The translations under genes and the position numbers were made by a program. Shown in pieces: positions 25,042 through 34,400 of a stretch of DNA of 64,000 nt. Origin of the DNA: Thalassospira profundimaris (GTDB lineage: Bacteria > Pseudomonadota > Alphaproteobacteria > Rhodospirillales > Thalassospiraceae); the NCBI RefSeq assembly GCF_003326795.1, contig NZ_JPWI01000001.1, positions 620,001 through 684,000 on the forward strand, in the 5' to 3' direction. The notes below the pieces were generated by a model, which saw nothing but the letters and a program-made list of their open reading frames with translations, did not search any database and was not told the DNA's origin. Within the stretch, counting starts at the first letter, position 1, and every line of letters starts with the position of its first letter.

Positions 25042-25964
25042 GAAAACAAGACCGTCGATAGGGCACGGCGTCCGGCGACGCTGGCGGGATCCATCGGACC
25101 CCAGGCTTCAAAAAACTTCAGGAGCTGAGTGCGTCCTGCATCTTCATTCCATTCGCGATTGGTACGAATGATTTTGATCATGGCGTCGACGGCTTCTTCG
25201 CGTTTGTTGGTCGCAAAGCATGCCATGCCAAGGTCATACAGGGCCTGCAAATCGGTCGGGTCTGCTGCAACCTTGGCTCGTGCGGCATCAAGATCTTCGC
25301 TGCTGTAACCGGTTTCAGCCAGTTCAAGCGCGCTGATTGCGGCCGAAATTGGCGCTTTCAGTCGATCAACTTCAGACATGTTGTCGACGAAGTGACGGGC
25401 TTCTTCGGTCTCACCCATGCCCACCATGCAGCGGATCATGCCGCCAATTGCAGTTTCGTTTTCCTGCTCGCGTTCGAGAACGCTGACATAGAGCCCGTGG
25501 GCATCTTCGAAATTACTCTCGGTCAGGGCTGCGGCGGCCTGTTCAAGAAGGGCCTCGATCGGGCTTTCAATCGGACCACCGGCAAGGCGTTCATAGAATG
25601 CACGGACTTCGCTTTCGGGCTGTGCTCCCTGGAAGCCGTCAACGGGACGACCGCCCTTAAAGGCATAAACAGTCGGAACTGACTGGATGCGCAATTGCAT
25701 CGCCAGTTCCTGATTTTCATCGATGTTGATTTTGACAAGTTTGACGCGACCGCCAGCTTCTCGGGTAACCTTTTCGATCACCGGCGTCAGGCTTTTGCAC
25801 GGGCCGCACCAGGGGGCCCAGAAATCGACGACGACAGGCACTTCCATTGAAGGCTCGATAACATCCTGGACAAAAGTTTCGACACTGCTGTCCTTGATCA
25901 GATCGGATGCCTGGTTCGGATTGGTGGCCGTTTCAGGCGCATTCGCGTCAAGAATAATCGACAT
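25038..25964 (-). CDS. Thioredoxin-TPR chaperone-like protein (CnoX/YbbN type)
   Basis: 308 residues: a thioredoxin domain (~25-135) with FWAPWCGPCKSL (~48-59), then tetratricopeptide-like helices to the C-terminus. This fusion is the YbbN/CnoX family, in which E. coli CnoX protects substrates from over-oxidation and hands them to GroEL. Unlike E. coli CnoX, which has SxxC, this copy keeps a complete CGPC, so it could act as an oxidoreductase. It is the first gene of a run with the LON-domain, Trm112 and DUF971 genes. Confidence 0.9.
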   Translation of the reverse strand: MSIILDANAPETATNPNQASDLIKDSSVETFVQDVIEPSMEVPVVVDFWAPWCGPCKSLTPVIEKVTREAGGRVKLVKINIDENQELAMQLRIQSVPTVYAFKGGRPVDGFQGAQPESEVRAFYERLAGGPIESPIEALLEQAAAALTESNFEDAHGLYVSVLEREQENETAIGGMIRCMVGMGETEEARHFVDNMSEVDRLKAPISAAISALELAETGYSSEDLDAARAKVAADPTDLQALYDLGMACFATNKREEAVDAMIKIIRTNREWNEDAGRTQLLKFFEAWGPMDPASVAGRRALSTVLFS

Positions 25965-26098
25965 TATTGTTCACTCACTAAAACTGATTTCTAGATGATG
26001 CCGCGTTGCCCGGACGACAAGAGGCATAGATGTGAAATAGATTTATTACTATAATCAAATGTTTGTATTTATAAGGACTTACCCCGGATGTCCGCGAT

Positions 26099-26617
26099 TC
26101 AGTTAGCGCCCGCTGATTCCAGATCGGCTTCGAAATCAATGATCAAAGCTTCGTACCCCAGAGATGTGATGAATTTCAACAGGTCTGCTGACGAAATTGT
26201 CGTGGTTCTGTCATTGCGCAAGGGGTGAAAGTTCAAAACATTGCCGTTGGCCAATTTGGCATCAAGGGCAAGTCTGACTTTTCTGTCCGTGTCGTTGATC
26301 AGCGCAAAGGGCGTTACCGAACCCGGTTTGACGCCAAGTGTTGCAATCAGCAATTCAGGTTTGCCAAATGACAGACGCGCACACCCCAGCCGCTTATGCA
26401 AGTGGTTCATGCGAATCTCGGTCTCTTCCTCGGCGACGACCAGCCACAATTCACCTTTCTTGTCTTTGACAAACAGGTTCTTGGAATGAAGCCCGGGAAG
26501 ATCGCCGCGGAGATTTTGCGAATCCTCGACCGTGAAAAGCGGAACATGCTCATGAGTCGTCGTTTCGATTCCCAGTTTTGCCAGCTGATCGAAAAGTACG
26601 GTTGATGGATTGCTCAT
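26099..26617 (-). CDS. Prolyl-tRNA editing protein ProX (Cys/Ala-tRNA(Pro) deacylase family)
   Basis: 172 residues from MSNPSTVLF, with AAGAG upstream of the ATG at 26617. Family signatures: HVPLFTVEDSQNLRG (~24-38), HSKNLFVKDKKGELWLVV (~44-61), GSVTPFALIND (~103-113) and NFHPLRNDRTTTIS (~135-148). It belongs to the YbaK/ProX group that hydrolyses mischarged Ala-tRNA(Pro) in trans. Clostridial PrdX and bacterial ProX are close relatives. It stands alone upstream of the tRNA-Gly cluster, on the opposite strand. Confidence 0.9.
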   Translation of the reverse strand: MSNPSTVLFDQLAKLGIETTTHEHVPLFTVEDSQNLRGDLPGLHSKNLFVKDKKGELWLVVAEEETEIRMNHLHKRLGCARLSFGKPELLIATLGVKPGSVTPFALINDTDRKVRLALDAKLANGNVLNFHPLRNDRTTTISSADLLKFITSLGYEALIIDFEADLESAGAN

Positions 26618-26770
26618 GCTGTTTCTCTTGTGGATGTGACGCGCGAAGATACCCAACTTCAAAACCTGACGCAAATTTGCGCGAGGCCGGTCGGATTTCG
26701 GCAATTCGACCTCATAAAGTCAAGGAAAACTGCCAAAATTTGCAATGTTACGATTTCGTGGAAAAAAGGG

Positions 26771-26798
26771 TTGCAATCGCTCTTTGTTGGGCTATTAT
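26771..26798 (+). promoter_or_regulatory. Promoter of the tRNA-Gly cluster
   Basis: TTGCAA, 16-bp spacer, TATTAT, then a GC-rich discriminator (CCGCGCCGC) typical of stringently controlled stable-RNA promoters, 39 bp before the first tRNA. Confidence 0.65.
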
Positions 26799-26837
26799 CC
26801 GCGCCGCTCCACAGGGGCAGGAAACAAACTGATGAAT

Positions 26838-26912
26838 GCGGGCGTAGCTCAGGGGTAGAGCATAACCTTGCCAAGGTTAGGGTCGAGAGTTCGAATCTCT
26901 TCGCCCGCTCCA
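26838..26912 (+). tRNA. tRNA-Gly(GCC), copy 1
   Basis: 75 nt including encoded CCA. Acceptor GCGGGCG / CGCCCGC, anticodon loop with GCC (CTTGCCAAG), T-loop TTCGAAT. Confidence 0.97.
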
Positions 26913-26948
26913 TCAGACGGTTTCTTTGCACATCGCTTTCATGATGAT

Positions 26949-27023
26949 GCGGGCGTAGCTCAGGGGTAGAGCATAACCTTGCCAAGGTTAGGGTCGAGAG
27001 TTCGAATCTCTTCGCCCGCTCCA
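26949..27023 (+). tRNA. tRNA-Gly(GCC), copy 2
   Basis: Identical to copy 1, 111 bp further on. Confidence 0.97.
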
Positions 27024-27059
27024 TCAGACGGTTTCTTTGCACATCGCTTTCATGATGAT

Positions 27060-27134
27060 GCGGGCGTAGCTCAGGGGTAGAGCATAACCTTGCCAAGGTT
27101 AGGGTCGAGAGTTCGAATCTCTTCGCCCGCTCCA
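27060..27134 (+). tRNA. tRNA-Gly(GCC), copy 3
   Basis: Identical to copies 1 and 2; last of the cluster, followed by a terminator. Confidence 0.97.
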
Positions 27135-27148
27135 TGATGAAAGTTCTA

Positions 27149-27179
27149 AAAAGGCTGTCCGCAAGGGCGGCCTTTTTTA
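27149..27179 (+). terminator. Terminator of the tRNA-Gly cluster
   Basis: AAAAAGGCTGTCC / GGGCGGCCTTTTT hairpin, 15 bp after the third tRNA. Confidence 0.8.
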
Positions 27180-27349
27180 TTGCCGATTCGTTGGGCCATT
27201 TCCGGTAAGTATTTTCTGGTAAATCGCGAATTTCTGCCCGCTGGAACGCTTTGTGCTATTGAAAACCAGTCCGTCATCGCAAACTTGAAAAGAAGCAGAT
27301 ATTATCCAAAAGGGTAGGCTTTTTCTCTGCGCTTGATGAAGGATTATTG

Positions 27350-29560
27350 GTGCAGTTTCACGGTTTCTTTTCAAACAAGAATTTCGTTTTGACGCGGACT
27401 TTGCCCGCAGTCATTTGTGCGTTGTTGCTTAACCTTGGCGGTCTTGGTCTTTTGTACTGGACAACCCAGGAAGCCGACCGCGTCGCTTATGAGCGGCAGA
27501 ATCACCTGTTTGAGCGCGTGATCGCCGATCTGCGCAACCAGATTGCCCATGATCAGGAAAGTGTCACGGTTTGGGATGATGCCCTCAATGCCGTGCGGGC
27601 CGGTGACGAAGAATGGATTGAATGGAATCTTGGCATCTGGATGCAGGAATATTTCGATCACAACGCGCTGTTTGTTCTCGCCCCGGATGATCGCCTGCTT
27701 CATGCCTATATTGTCGATGACCCGCAATATGCGCTCGATTATTCCAAGGCGGAAACGACCATCCTGCACCTGGTCGATATCCTGCGTACCCGTATGCGCG
27801 AGAATGATGGCCAGCTTGATGCAGGGGCCTATTTGCAGACCCCCGGTGCGGTCGATGTTGCGCTTGTTGATGGTCGACCAACTATTGTCAGTGCCAAGGC
27901 AATTGTTTCGGACTCCGGTGACATTGCGCAGGTGCCCGGTGAGGAATATGTGTTCGTCTCGGTGCGTTATCTTGATGGCAAATTCCTGACAGAGACGGGC
28001 CGGAAATTCCTTTTTGACGGATTGCGGTTCTCGGTCATTGATCGCACCCAGGACCATGAAGCCTCCAACCGTCTGGTCGATATGAACAGCCAGACCATAG
28101 GTCATTTTTTCTGGTCACCCTATCGGCCCGGAAGTGCAGTCTTTTCCTATCTTCTGCCGATGCTGGCGGCATTGGGTTTGTTGCTGCTGATCCTGATCGG
28201 TTTTTTTGCGCTTCAGCTTCGGGTTCGCTATCGCAAACAGCGTCTGGCCGAACGTCAGATGTATCACATGGCCCGTCATGACTCCCTGACCGGGCTGCCC
28301 AACCGGTCCTGCTTTAACGATGTCGTTGATGACGTTTTGATGCGTGATGATCGCGATGTACCGGGCATTGCGCTGTTATTCATCGATCTTGATCATTTCA
28401 AACAGGTCAATGACACCATGGGGCATCCCGGGGGCGATGTCATGATCCGTGCGGTCGCAGGTCGTCTCCGTGCTGCAGTACTGCCGGGCAGCATTATCGC
28501 ACGGGTTGGCGGGGATGAGTTCACCCTGTTACTGACCAACATTGCGGATTTGCCTGATGCCGAGGCCTTCTGCGAAAATCTGTTTGCTTCGGGCAATGCC
28601 CCGGTCGAGGTCAACGGGCGTCTGATCCCGGTACGGATGAGTATCGGTGTGGCCTTTGATCCGGATGGTAATCTCGGGCGTGACGAACTCATCCGTCGTG
28701 CCGATGTGGCGCTTTATCGCGCCAAGGCCAAAGGGCGGAACTGTTATGTCGCCTTCGATCCGGAAATGGATGCTGCCAACCGGGAAAAAAGACGGATTGA
28801 GCATGATCTGCGTGCGGCCCTTGATGCCGGTGCAGGGCAGCTCAGATTACAGTTCCAGCCGCTTTATGCTCTTCCGGACGAGACGCTTTTGGGCTTTGAG
28901 GCTCTGGCACGCTGGGAGCATCCCGAACTTGGTGATGTGCGACCTGATCTGTTCATTCCGATCGCCGAAGAAACCGGCATGATTCGAGAAATCGGTGCAT
29001 GGGCCTTGCGTTCGGCCTGCGAGGCTGCCCTGCATTGGCCCGGTGTCGGCATCAGTGTCAATGTGTCGGTTCTTGAGTTTGATGATCCCGATTATGTCGA
29101 GCGTGTGCGGGCCATTCTGAACGAAACCGGTTTTGATCCGGCGCGGCTGGTTCTGGAAGTCACCGAAACCGTCATGGCCAGTGGTGAGTCCAGCGAACGC
29201 ATATTGGGCGAGCTCAAGGACATCGGTGTGATGATTGCGATCGATGATTTTGGTACCGGATTTTCATCGCTTGGGCGGCTGCGCAATCTTGAGGTCGATA
29301 TCATCAAGATTGATCGCATCTTCATTGACCAGATCGACATTTCGATGCGGGACCGCGAACTGGTTCGGGCGATTATTGAATTTGCTCATATGGCCGGGAT
29401 GGAGGCCACAGCCGAAGGTGTTGAAAACGCATCGCAGCTTGATTGTCTGCGCTTGATCGGCTGTGACAATGTGCAGGGCTTCTACTATTCCCGTCCGATT
29501 GATGCCCATCTGGTTGATCAGCTTGTGCATGCAAGGCGGGTTGCCTCGAATGCGAACTAG
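27350..29560 (+). CDS. CHASE4-GGDEF-EAL membrane protein (cyclic-di-GMP turnover)
   Basis: 736 residues if started at GTG 27350, seven bases after GAAGGA; the preceding TTG is also possible. TM1 (~15-37), a periplasmic CHASE4 sensor (~40-250, with RNQIAHDQESVTVWDDALNAV at its start), TM2 (~262-285), GGDEF domain (~310-470) with intact GGDEF in ARVGGDEFTLLL, and EAL domain (~485-725) with GFEALARWEHP and DDFGTGFSSL. Both catalytic signatures are complete, so it may synthesise and degrade cyclic-di-GMP in response to an extracellular signal. No neighbouring gene indicates the target process. Confidence 0.93.
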   Translation: MQFHGFFSNKNFVLTRTLPAVICALLLNLGGLGLLYWTTQEADRVAYERQNHLFERVIADLRNQIAHDQESVTVWDDALNAVRAGDEEWIEWNLGIWMQEYFDHNALFVLAPDDRLLHAYIVDDPQYALDYSKAETTILHLVDILRTRMRENDGQLDAGAYLQTPGAVDVALVDGRPTIVSAKAIVSDSGDIAQVPGEEYVFVSVRYLDGKFLTETGRKFLFDGLRFSVIDRTQDHEASNRLVDMNSQTIGHFFWSPYRPGSAVFSYLLPMLAALGLLLLILIGFFALQLRVRYRKQRLAERQMYHMARHDSLTGLPNRSCFNDVVDDVLMRDDRDVPGIALLFIDLDHFKQVNDTMGHPGGDVMIRAVAGRLRAAVLPGSIIARVGGDEFTLLLTNIADLPDAEAFCENLFASGNAPVEVNGRLIPVRMSIGVAFDPDGNLGRDELIRRADVALYRAKAKGRNCYVAFDPEMDAANREKRRIEHDLRAALDAGAGQLRLQFQPLYALPDETLLGFEALARWEHPELGDVRPDLFIPIAEETGMIREIGAWALRSACEAALHWPGVGISVNVSVLEFDDPDYVERVRAILNETGFDPARLVLEVTETVMASGESSERILGELKDIGVMIAIDDFGTGFSSLGRLRNLEVDIIKIDRIFIDQIDISMRDRELVRAIIEFAHMAGMEATAEGVENASQLDCLRLIGCDNVQGFYYSRPIDAHLVDQLVHARRVASNAN

Positions 29561-29610
29561 AAGGGCTGATAAGGGTTGTCTTTTGTCCGTCAATCGGGTG
29601 TCTTGGTGTG

Positions 29611-30252
29611 ATGACAGGGCCCAATCCACATGACATCGCTGAGCGCGATCAGATCATTTTTACGGTCGGTTATGCCGGGCATGACCGTGACAGTTTGCTT
29701 GCGCTGTTCAAGGCGCATGGCATAACGGCGGTTGCCGATATCAGAACCTTCAGGCGATCCAGTTACTGGACGGCGTTTGATGCCGACAGTTTCGGGCCGT
29801 TCCTGCGCGAAAACGGTATTGCCTATGTTTTCATGGGCGATGTGATGGGCGGCAAGCCGCAAGTGCCGGAACTCTATCCCGATGGCCAGCTTGACTATGA
29901 TCTGATGGCAAAGACGCCGGATTTCAAAACCGGGATCGAACGGCTTGTTGCCGGGGCTGCGAAATACCGTATCTGCCTGATGTGTGCGGAAAAGGACCCG
30001 CTTGATTGCCATCGGACCTTATTGATCGCACCAGCCCTGAAACAGGCCGGGTTTGACCTGCGCCATCTGGTCGAGGGCCGGATCGAAACCCAAAGTGATA
30101 CCGAAAGCCGGATGGTCGCGATCAATGGGGGTGATGTGCCCGATCTGTTTGCTTCAGCGGCAAATGACCGCGATGCGGATTACAAACTGGCACTGGCCCG
30201 TCAGATCAAGCGGGTCGCCCCGATGGCAGATGATGCGATAAAGCGCCGCTAG
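29611..30252 (+). CDS. DUF488 family protein
   Basis: 213 residues from the ATG at 29611; a GTG one codon earlier is possible. Signatures of DUF488: the N-terminal FTVGYAGHDRDSLLALF (~17-33), VADIRTFRRSSYW (~41-53), and near the C-terminus ICLMCAEKDPLDCHRTLLIA (~125-144) with conserved Cys, Asp and His residues. The family is widespread and its function is not established. It follows the GGDEF-EAL gene by 50 bp on the same strand, with no terminator between, so it may be co-transcribed. Confidence 0.85.
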   Translation: MTGPNPHDIAERDQIIFTVGYAGHDRDSLLALFKAHGITAVADIRTFRRSSYWTAFDADSFGPFLRENGIAYVFMGDVMGGKPQVPELYPDGQLDYDLMAKTPDFKTGIERLVAGAAKYRICLMCAEKDPLDCHRTLLIAPALKQAGFDLRHLVEGRIETQSDTESRMVAINGGDVPDLFASAANDRDADYKLALARQIKRVAPMADDAIKRR

Positions 30253-30279
30253 GCCTCCTTACAGGCGCTTTGCGATCGC

Positions 30280-31038
30280 TTAGCCCATGATGTTATAGCC
30301 GCCATCAATATGAACCACATCGCCGGTCAGCGACTGCGCACGGTCACTGACCAGAAAGGCGGCCAGTTCACCGATTTCATCAATGGTCACCAGTCGCCTT
30401 GATGGCGCACGTAATGCTGTTTCATCCATCAGATGCTGAAACTCGGCGATGCCTGATGCGGCGCGGGTTAAAAGGGGGCCGGGCGAAATGGCGTGGCAGC
30501 GGATATTTTTAGCGCCCAGTTCGGCTGCCATATAGCGGGTCATGCTTTCAAGGGCGGCTTTCACCGGTCCCATGACGCCGTAATGATCGACAACCCGTTC
30601 CGATCCCATATATGTCACGGTCAAAAGTGTGCCGCCATCCTGCATCAATGGTTCGGCACGTTTGGCCAGCCGGGCAAAGGAGTGGCAGGAAATATCCATT
30701 GCCGCCAGAAACCCGTCGCGCGAACAATCCACGACCCGTCCATGGAGGTCCTCGGTCGGGGCAAAGGCAATGGAATGCAACAGAAAATCAAGCTTTCCCC
30801 ATTGTTTTTCGATCTCGGCAAACAACATGTCACAATGCTGTTCATCGCGGACATCAAGTTTGGCGATGATTGGCGCGTTGACTTGTTCGGCAAGCGGACG
30901 CACATGCGCTTCGGCCTTGTCATTGAGATAGGTAACGGCAAGATCGGCCCCTTCACGCCGGAAAATACGTGCGCATCCCCAGGCAATGGATAGGTCATTG
31001 GCAATTCCAACGATAAGTCCCTTTTTGCCTTCAAGCAT
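30280..31038 (-). CDS. fabI: Enoyl-[acyl-carrier-protein] reductase (NADH) FabI
   Basis: 252 residues. The modified NAD-binding loop GLIVGIANDLSIAWGCA (~6-22) and the active-site pattern Tyr-x6-Lys in DHYGVMGPVKAALES (~155-169) are those of FabI, and DGGYNIMG closes the chain. It carries out the last reduction of each fatty acid elongation cycle. Alphaproteobacteria often have two or more FabI copies; which one this is cannot be told here. The gene is monocistronic and faces away from the glutamate dehydrogenase gene across a 380-bp gap in which I see no further gene. Confidence 0.92.
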   Translation of the reverse strand: MLEGKKGLIVGIANDLSIAWGCARIFRREGADLAVTYLNDKAEAHVRPLAEQVNAPIIAKLDVRDEQHCDMLFAEIEKQWGKLDFLLHSIAFAPTEDLHGRVVDCSRDGFLAAMDISCHSFARLAKRAEPLMQDGGTLLTVTYMGSERVVDHYGVMGPVKAALESMTRYMAAELGAKNIRCHAISPGPLLTRAASGIAEFQHLMDETALRAPSRRLVTIDEIGELAAFLVSDRAQSLTGDVVHIDGGYNIMG

Positions 31039-31421
31039 GGTGTGTCTCCGGCCTGGTGGTGTGCGTGTGCGAAGGATTCTTTTGTGTGGGGCTGTTTCTA
31101 TGAGTTTAGGTCATTTTGCGACGCAATAAAGGACAAAATTCTGTGACGGGAATGCCTAACAGTTAATCAGACTTGCCCAGTCTAGCTTGTTGGTTAAATG
31201 AATTTTTTTTGTGCAGAAGCATAGTTTTTAGGCACTTGATCAGCTATGTGTAGCCTTGGAAGAAGTCTTTGGAATCCTGTGTCATCCAATAGCGGTTTCC
31301 GCCGATTTCTTTCGGGTTTCGGCCCAAATAATAAAATGTGACATCCGTGGTGTGTGATGCCGTCCGCAAAGGTCGGTGTTTCGGTTCTGGCAAACAGAAC
31401 TGAGAAAAAGGGAAATTGGAC

Positions 31422-34400
31422 ATGAAAGCCCGCAAAGACGACCCGAAACGGGAAGTCATCGACAAAGTTGTCGAACAAATCCAGCAACGCATAAAAGGCA
31501 AGATGGCGAAGGATGCAGAAGCATTCGTTCGCCTTTTTTATAAGGATGTTCCGCCTGACGACATGGCGGGTCGCTCGGTCGACTCGCTTTATGGCGCGGC
31601 GTTGACGCTTTATAAATTCACGCAAAAGCGCCCGTCGGCCGATGCCGCCAAAATCCGGGTCTATAACCCCGATCTTGAAGAGCACGGCTGGAAGTCCGAT
31701 CACACCGTGATCGAGATCAGCAATACCGACATGCCGTTCCTTGTCGATTCCGTAACGTCGGTTCTTCATGAACTTGATCTGACGGTGCATCTGGTGATCC
31801 ATCCGATCATGCGCATCGCACGTGATCAGAACGGCGAACTCCAATCGGTTGCAGGGGTTGAGGATTCAGAAGACCCGCGTGAATCGGTGATGCATGTCGA
31901 GATCGACGAGCAGACCGATCAGGCGGTTCTCGACAAGATCCACGAGCGTCTGGAAAATGCCCTGACCGATGTGGCTCTTGCCGTGCGTGACTGGCAGCCG
32001 ATGCTTAAAAAGGTTTCCGAAGTTCTTGATGAAATCGGTGAAACCACCGGTGGTGGTGCCGAAGAAGACCGTCGGGAGGTCAAGGATTTCCTTGGCTGGC
32101 TCCATAATGATCACTTCACCTTCCTTGGCTATCGCGAATACCGCTTCAAGACGTCGGGCAAGAAAACGGCTGCTGATGTCGAAGTCAAAAATCAGCTCGG
32201 CATCCTGTCGCGCGAAGGAACGCATATTTTCGATGAACTGCGCCAGATCGGAAATCTGTCGCCTGAAGTTCAGGACTTCGTCACCAGCCCCAACCTTTTG
32301 ATGGTGACCAAGGCCAACAAGCAATCGACCGTCCATCGTCCGGTGCATCTTGATACCATCGTCGTCAAACAGTTCGACGCCAAGGGCAAGGTCGTTGGTC
32401 AGCACCTTTTTGTCGGCCTGTTTACCTCGGTCGCCTATAACCTGAGCCCGCGCCTGATACCGCTTTTGCGCATGAAACTTGCCGAAACGGTCAAGCGCGC
32501 CGGCTTCCCGCCTGCCAGCCATGATGGCAAGGCGCTGGTCAATATCCTTGAAACCTTCCCGCGCGACGAACTGTTCCAGGTCGAGCTTGATGACCTCTAT
32601 CACATCTGCATGGGCATCCTGCATTTGCAGGAACGTCAGCGCATTGCCCTGTTTGTCCGTCGCGATGCGTTTGAACGGTTCGTTTCCTGTCAGCTGTTCT
32701 GCCCGCGCGATCGTTTCTCGACCAAGCTGCGGTTCAAGTTCCAGAAGGTCATCGAAGATGCCTTTGACGGCAAGGTGACAGCACACTACACCCTGATCGG
32801 GGACAGCCCGCTTGCGCGTCTGCATCTGCTGGTCAAAACCAATCCGGGTGAATTGCCGGAATATAACGTTGCCGAAATCGAACGTCAGCTGGTTGAGGTG
32901 GCGCGCGACTGGACGGATACGCTTCGTCAGGTCCTTGTTCGTGAAATGGGCGAGGAACGCGGTCTTGCGCTCTATCGTCGCTATGGTGAAAGCTTCTCAA
33001 GCGACTATCGCGAACGCTTCACGGTCGAAAGTGCTGCACTTGATATCGAACGCATCGAAGATGTGATCAAGGCCAATGACCTTCGCGTGAACCTCTATCG
33101 TCCGATCGAGGCCGCCGAAAACGAACTGCGCTTCAAAATCTACAATCCCGGTGCGCCGGTTCCGCTGTCTGATGTTTTGCCCATGCTTGAAAATATGGGG
33201 CTTAAGGTCATCACCGAGAACCCGTTTACAGTCCGTCCGCGCGATGTGGAAACCAATGTCCGCATTCACGATTTCGGTGTGGTTGTCGATGGTGAATTCA
33301 GCCTGCATGATGTGCGCGACAAGTTCCAGGAACTGTTTGTCCGCATGTGGCATGGCGAAGTGGAAAACGACGCCTTTAACCGTCTGGTTCTGCTGGGCAA
33401 CCTGCATTGGCGCGAAGTCGTGATCCTGCGGGCCTATGCCCGTTATACCCGTCAGATGGGATCTGCCTTCTCGCAGAATTACATGGCGCGCACACTTGCC
33501 AACAACCCGGCACTGGCGTCTGCCATCGTGTCGCTGTTTGTTGCAAAGTTCGACCCGGATCGCGATCCGGGCATGGCACTGGAAGTCGAAGCCATCGAAG
33601 GCGATATCGTGTCGCGCCTTGAAGATGTGATGAACCCGGATGAGGACCGCATTTTGCGGGCCTTCCTCAATCTGGTTCAGTCGACCCTGCGCACCAACTT
33701 CTTCCAGTACGGAGCGGATGGAAATCCCAAACCCTATCTGTCGGTCAAATTCAATTCCGGCATGATTGAGGATTTGCCGTTGCCCCGTCCATGGCGTGAA
33801 ATCTTTGTCTATTCCCCGCGGGTCGAAGCCGTCCATCTGCGTGGTGGTCCGGTGGCCCGTGGCGGTATCCGCTGGTCGGATCGCCAGGAAGATTTCCGCA
33901 CCGAAATTCTGGGTCTGGTCAAGGCCCAGATGGTCAAGAATGCAGTCATTGTTCCGGTTGGTTCCAAGGGCGGTTTTGTTGTGAAACGCCCGCCGACCGA
34001 TGGCTCGCGCGAGGCATTCCTCGAAGAAGGTATTGCCTGCTACAAAATCCTGATGAGCGGCATGCTCGACATCACCGACAATATCGTTGGTGGCGACATC
34101 ATTCCGCCAGAACGTGTTCGCCGTCTCGATGAAGATGATCCTTATCTGGTCGTTGCGGCCGACAAGGGCACGGCAACCTTCTCGGATATTGCCAATGGTG
34201 TGGCCCGTGATTACGGCTTCTGGCTTGATGATGCTTTCGCATCGGGTGGCTCGCAGGGCTATGACCACAAGAAAATGGGCATTACCGCCCGGGGCGCGTG
34301 GGAATCGGTCAAACGTCACTTCCGCGAAATGGGCAAGGATATCCAGACCACACCATTTACCGTGGCAGGTGTCGGTGACATGTCCGGCGACGTGTTTGGC

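Larger units (their letters stand above)
26838..27059 (+). repeat. Two exact 111-bp tandem repeats carrying tRNA-Gly
   Basis: 75-bp tRNA plus a 36-bp spacer (starting TCAGACGG) repeated without a single change at 26838-26948 and 26949-27059, followed by a third identical tRNA without the spacer. Confidence 0.95.

Noticed and set aside
26838-27134. Regular spaced repeats that could suggest a CRISPR array
   Set aside because: The repeats are 75-bp tRNA genes with identical, not variable, spacers.
26659-27135. A 158-codon minus-strand frame with a repeated peptide, resembling a repeat protein
   Set aside because: The repeat is only the three tRNA-Gly genes read backwards.
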